Source: an uncultured Methylococcaceae bacterium (GTDB lineage: Bacteria; Pseudomonadota; Gammaproteobacteria; Methylococcales; Methylomonadaceae). Taken from it: DNA of 64,000 bases. Below are positions 59,026-64,000 of this stretch, piece after piece. The position numbers and the translations under genes were made by a program. Under the pieces are notes generated by a model. That model was not told the origin of the DNA. It worked only from the letters and a program-made list of their open reading frames with translations, and did not search any database. The stretch covers positions 1 to 64,000 of the forward strand of contig CAJADF010000089.1 in assembly GCA_903938485.1 (NCBI GenBank). Reading direction: 5' to 3'. Every line of letters begins with the position of its first letter. Within the stretch, counting starts at the first letter, position 1.

Positions 59026-60441
59026 ATGAATGATACTGTTTTAAATGCAGAAGTATTAGTTCTGGGCGGTGGCCCAGGTGGTTACAGCGCCGCATTCCGC
59101 GCCGCTGATTTAGGTAAACAAGTGACTATTATTGAACGTTACCCTGTTTTAGGTGGTGTGTGTCTTAATGTCGGTTGTATTCCTTCAAAAGCGTTATTAC
59201 ATGCCGCCCAAATCATCCATGAAGTCGATGAGTTTGAAGAGCACGGTGTCACTTATGGTAAACCTAGCATTGACATTGATAAAATCAGAACGTGGAAAGA
59301 AAGTATCACTAAAACGCTAAATACTGGCTTGAGTGGACTTGCTAAACAAAGAAATGTAACGGTCGTGCAAGGACTCGGTAAATTTACCTCAGCCAATACG
59401 GTTGAAGTCGAAACCCCCGAAGGCAACAAAACGATTCGTTTTGATCAAGCGATTATTGCGGCTGGCTCACGTCCCACTAAAATCCCTGTATTTCCTCATG
59501 ATGATCCACGGTTATGGGATTCTACGGATGCCCTACAAATTGCAGAGATTCCTAAAAAGCTGTTGATTGTTGGTGGCGGTATTATTGGTCTAGAAATGGC
59601 AACGGTTTACCATGCAATGGGATCTGAAATCAGCGTAGTAGAATTGATGGATCAAATCATTCCTGGCTGTGATAAAGACTTAGTCACCCCACTGGCTAGA
59701 CGCATTAAAAAGCAATATAAGAATATTTGGCTAGAAACTAAAGTAACGGCTATTGAAGCGCAAGCTGATGGTTTAAAAGTCTCTTTTGAAGGTATTGGCG
59801 CACCTGAGTCTGAACTATTCGATGCGGTATTAGTGGCGGTAGGCCGTAGACCCAATGGCTTATTAATTGGTGCAGATCAAGCGGGTATTACTGTTAATGA
59901 GCAAGGCTTTATTCCTGTTGATAAACAACAACGCACAAACGTTAGCCATATCTTTGCTATTGGCGACATCGTTGGCAACCCCATGTTGGCTCATAAAGCC
60001 GTACATGAAGGTAAAGTAGCGGCAGAAGTCATTGCGGGTCATAAAGCTCATTTTGACGCCTTAACGATCCCTTCAGTAGCTTATACCGACCCAGAAATTA
60101 GTTGGATGGGCCTGACAGAGAATCAAGCTAAACAACAAGGTATTGAATACGATAAAGCTGTATTCCCTTGGGCGGCTAGTGGCAGGTCATTATGTATAGG
60201 GCGTAAAGAAGGTTTGACTAAAATCATCTGTGAAAAAGAAACCGGCAGAATTTTGGGTGCTGGCATGACGGGTACGAATGCGGGCGAGTTGATTTCTGAA
60301 GCCGTATTAGCCTTAGAAATGGGTGCAGATGCGGAAGATATCAGCTTAACCATTCATCCTCATCCCACTTTAGCAGAAACTTTTGGCTTTGCAGCTGAAA
60401 TGATCACCGGTACTATTACTGATTTATATATTAAGAAGTAA
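59026..60441 (+). CDS. lpd: Dihydrolipoamide dehydrogenase (E3)
   Basis: FAD-dependent oxidoreductase that reoxidises the dihydrolipoyl groups and makes NADH. The 471 residues have the FAD motif VLGGGPGGYSAAFRAAD (about 11-27), the redox-active disulfide in GGVCLNVGCIPSK (about 43-55), the NAD-binding GGGIIGLEMATVY (about 183-195), the AIGDIVG block and the C-terminal HPHPTLAETF with the active-site base. AAAGGA precedes the ATG. Last gene of aceE-aceF-lpd; a hairpin follows. Confidence 0.97.
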   Translation: MNDTVLNAEVLVLGGGPGGYSAAFRAADLGKQVTIIERYPVLGGVCLNVGCIPSKALLHAAQIIHEVDEFEEHGVTYGKPSIDIDKIRTWKESITKTLNTGLSGLAKQRNVTVVQGLGKFTSANTVEVETPEGNKTIRFDQAIIAAGSRPTKIPVFPHDDPRLWDSTDALQIAEIPKKLLIVGGGIIGLEMATVYHAMGSEISVVELMDQIIPGCDKDLVTPLARRIKKQYKNIWLETKVTAIEAQADGLKVSFEGIGAPESELFDAVLVAVGRRPNGLLIGADQAGITVNEQGFIPVDKQQRTNVSHIFAIGDIVGNPMLAHKAVHEGKVAAEVIAGHKAHFDALTIPSVAYTDPEISWMGLTENQAKQQGIEYDKAVFPWAASGRSLCIGRKEGLTKIICEKETGRILGAGMTGTNAGELISEAVLALEMGADAEDISLTIHPHPTLAETFGFAAEMITGTITDLYIKK

Positions 60442-60451
60442 TTCAATCTAA

Positions 60452-60481
60452 AGCCAAGGCGCGTTTATGCGTGACTTGGCT
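60452..60481. terminator. Hairpin between convergent lpd and the GST-like gene
   Basis: AGCCAAG and CTTGGCT arms (7 bp) enclose a short inner GC-rich stem, beginning 11 bp past the lpd stop; reading on the + strand ATCTATTTT follows. It overlaps the stop codon of the opposite gene. Probably ends the pyruvate dehydrogenase operon. Confidence 0.65.
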
Positions 60482-61088
60482 ATCTATTTTGCCTCATCAC
60501 TAGCGCAAACAGTTCTGACTCTACAAAACCCTGCAACCAGTTATTCACAACCTGAAAAGGCGCGTGTTGCCACCAAACCATATCTACACTGGCAAACTGT
60601 CGTATAAACGGAAAAATTGCCACATCCGCTATCGATATTTGTTGGCCACATAAATACCGATTACGCGTTAGACGCTCGTTAAGTTCTATTAAAAACCCAG
60701 AAGCCTGGTCACGATAATAATCTTGTGAAAATTCTGGATAACGATCCGCATATTTATAACGATCCAAATAAAACTTAAAATCACCATCATTCCATTTGAT
60801 TAATTCTTCAACTTCTAATTCCTCAGAAGCTAATAACCAATGTTCAGGATCAGTTTGATTTAAAGCCCAGTTCATAATGATTAAACTTTCCTCAAGTACA
60901 ACATCATTAGTTAAATACAAGACAGGCACAGTGCCTTTGGGTGATATTTCTAATAAATGCGCAGGCTTAGCTTTTAAATCCACCTCACGAATTTCTACCG
61001 CAATTCCTGCGTAGAATAGTGCCATTCTTGCTCGAATGGCATAAGGACACCGCCTAAAACTATAAAGTATGGGTAAATTACTTTTCAT
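60480..61088 (-). CDS. Glutathione S-transferase family protein
   Basis: A 202-residue protein with the N-terminal thioredoxin-fold domain (about 4-78), including YSFRRCPYAIRARMAL with a Cys-Pro-Tyr-Ala active-site-like motif, KGTVPVLYL (cis-Pro) and VLEESLIIMNW (Glu-Ser glutathione binding). A helical C-terminal domain with ISIADVAIFPFIRQF (about 150) completes the GST fold. Cys in place of Ser/Tyr suggests an omega-like or glutaredoxin-type activity (thiol transfer) rather than classical conjugation, by inference. It is single, between lpd (convergent) and the groEL terminator. Confidence 0.85.
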   Translation of the reverse strand: MKSNLPILYSFRRCPYAIRARMALFYAGIAVEIREVDLKAKPAHLLEISPKGTVPVLYLTNDVVLEESLIIMNWALNQTDPEHWLLASEELEVEELIKWNDGDFKFYLDRYKYADRYPEFSQDYYRDQASGFLIELNERLTRNRYLCGQQISIADVAIFPFIRQFASVDMVWWQHAPFQVVNNWLQGFVESELFALVMRQNR

Positions 61089-61118
61089 ATCAAAAGTTTA
61101 CGTTCCTCTCAGCAAACA

Positions 61119-61154
61119 CAAAAAAGCCCCGACTATTTAACAATAGCCGAGGCT
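61119..61154 (-). terminator. Rho-independent terminator of groESL
   Basis: On the - strand a 13-bp stem (AGCCTCGGCTATT with AATAGTCGGGGCT, two G-U pairs) closes a 4-base loop and is followed by six Ts, 45 bp past the groEL stop. Textbook intrinsic terminator. Confidence 0.93.
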
Positions 61155-61199
61155 CTTTCAAAAGTAGAATTAAAGCCTGAAGGCCTTAAGACAACATGA

Positions 61200-63187
<1,988 letters not shown>

Positions 63188-63224
63188 TTATATCTCCTTA
63201 GATTAAAATAACAAAAATTGATTA

Positions 63225-63251
63225 TTAGCACTCACCTCTAATGAGTGCTAA
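63225..63251 (-). promoter_or_regulatory. CIRCE operator (HrcA binding site)
   Basis: TTAGCACTC, nine bases, GAGTGCTAA: an exact match to the CIRCE consensus, 38 bp upstream of the groES start. CIRCE is the operator of the heat-shock repressor HrcA. It overlaps the -10 region of the promoter below, so HrcA binding would block transcription initiation. hrcA itself is not in the window. Confidence 0.97.
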
Positions 63252-63278
63252 TGATAATGAACTTTTGCACACTGTCAA
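63251..63278 (-). promoter_or_regulatory. Sigma-70-type promoter of groESL
   Basis: On the - strand, consensus -35 TTGACA (63273-63278) and TATCAT (63251-63256, five of six consensus bases) are 16 bp apart, with the -10 touching the CIRCE element. This points to vegetative-sigma control by the HrcA repressor rather than a classical sigma-32 promoter. Confidence 0.8.
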
Positions 63279-63324
63279 GTTCTTTGGCATTATCTATACT
63301 TTCATTAGCTCAATAACACGATAC

Positions 63325-64000
63325 ATGAACGACAACCAACTGCTACGCTATAGCCGACAAATCATGCTGACTCAATGTGATATTGAGGGCCAACAAAAAC
63401 TACTATCCGCTAAAGTATTAATAGTTGGGGCCGGTGGCCTAGGCTCACCTGCTGCCATGTATCTGGCTGCGGCCGGTATCGGCCGAATTACTATTTATGA
63501 TAATGATGAAGTAGAGTTATCCAATCTACAAAGACAGATTGCTCACAACACCCCCGATATTGGGTTAGATAAAGTTATTTCAACCCAACAAACATTGAAA
63601 AATTTAAATCCAGATGTTGAAGTCATCGCAGTTAAAGAAAAATTAACAGGTAAAACATTAGATTCAGAAGTGCTTGCTGCGGATATCGTTTTAGATTGTA
63701 GTGATAATTTCTCGACTCGCTTTGCGATCAACCAAGCCTGTGTTAACTATCAAACCCCCTTAGTCTCAGGAGCAGCGATTCGCTTTGAAGGCCAAGTATC
63801 AGTATTTACACCCGGCAAAAACTACAGCCCTTGTTACAACTGTCTCTACAGCAGTGACGGTGAAGAATTACAAACCTGCTCCACCAATGGAGTTATTGCA
63901 CCTATCACAGGCATCATTGGCAGTATTCAGGCTTTAGAAGCGATCAAGTTGATTATCTCAGCCGGCGAATCTTTAACCGGTAGATTGTTATTGTTGGATG
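63325..64000 (+). CDS. MoeB/ThiF-family sulfur-carrier adenylyltransferase, 3' end cut by window edge
   Basis: Adenylates the C-terminal Gly of a ubiquitin-like sulfur carrier protein (MoaD or ThiS) for molybdopterin or thiamine synthesis. 225 codons are visible. Seen: the start NDNQLLRYSRQIML, nucleotide-binding GAGGLGSPAAMYLA (about 36-49), the Arg finger in NLQRQIAH, the CYNC zinc half-site (about 173) and a conserved Cys in TCSTNGVIAP with IGSIQALEAIKL. In the visible part it is nearer MoeB than ThiF, but rhodanese-fused or ThiF-like members cannot be excluded because the end is missing. It is divergent from groES; the 137-bp gap holds the CIRCE element. Confidence 0.88.
   Translation, partial: MNDNQLLRYSRQIMLTQCDIEGQQKLLSAKVLIVGAGGLGSPAAMYLAAAGIGRITIYDNDEVELSNLQRQIAHNTPDIGLDKVISTQQTLKNLNPDVEVIAVKEKLTGKTLDSEVLAADIVLDCSDNFSTRFAINQACVNYQTPLVSGAAIRFEGQVSVFTPGKNYSPCYNCLYSSDGEELQTCSTNGVIAPITGIIGSIQALEAIKLIISAGESLTGRLLLLD

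Overview
The window reads as a stretch of chromosome from an A+T-rich gammaproteobacterium (about 40% G+C by eye, not computed). Supporting evidence is the gene content and order: prfB-lysS; a tgt-yajC-secDF block; ndk-rlmN-pilF-hisS-yfgM-bamB-der; a homodimeric-type aceE with aceF and lpd; and an OadGAB sodium pump. A perfect CIRCE operator before groESL, a fused GH17/GT2 glucan synthase and large RTX proteins would suit a Methylococcales or Thiotrichales-like lineage. That placement is inference: no 16S rRNA and no diagnostic metabolic gene is present. No tRNA, rRNA, intact insertion sequence, integrase or CRISPR array was recognised.

Layout. 1-3443: end of prfB, lysS, and convergent gloB. 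3670-11525: a signalling cluster on the + strand (CheR methyltransferase, REC-PAS-kinase-REC hybrid, REC-HD-GYP phosphodiesterase, and a large HAMP-GAF-kinase with three receiver domains) with no CheB, CheA or chemoreceptor. It is followed by a J-domain/DUF1566 fusion protein. 12828-29097: sixteen genes in a row on the - strand: a TauE/SafE permease, OadBAG, tpx, der, bamB, yfgM, hisS, pilF, rlmN, ndk, secF, secD, yajC and tgt. 29317-38874: kup, dedA, htpG, then a membrane-lipid block of mprF, a VirJ/AcvB-like hydrolase and an alpha/beta hydrolase.

38996-47123 is the accessory part. It opens with debris: a truncated DUF4160 gene, a 92%-identical rearranged fragment of the neighbouring mprF, a decayed dockerin-like C-terminus, and a broken copy of an RTX-protein N-terminus. 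Two intact giant RTX-type proteins follow (1091 and about 1158 residues). They share their first 350 or so residues with each other, and the broken copy shares the start, so the locus looks like a tandemly expanding and decaying family of type I-secreted surface or extracellular proteins. No type I secretion genes are in the window.

47126-64000 returns to housekeeping: class I fumarase, GH17-GT2 beta-glucan synthase, CorC-type CBS protein, proS, the pyruvate dehydrogenase operon aceE-aceF-lpd, a GST-like protein, groEL-groES under a CIRCE operator, and the start of a moeB/thiF-type adenylyltransferase that runs off the right edge.

How the parts relate. aceEF-lpd and fumarase serve central carbon metabolism, and OadGAB couples oxaloacetate decarboxylation to sodium export. 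SecDF-YajC, BamB, YfgM and PilF support envelope protein export and assembly. MprF, VirJ-like protein and the GH17-GT2 synthase modify the envelope. The strongest candidates for something undescribed are the RTX family with its shared, unnamed N-terminal module and its decayed relatives, the rearranged mprF fragment beside them, and the J-domain/DUF1566 fusion next to the signalling cluster.
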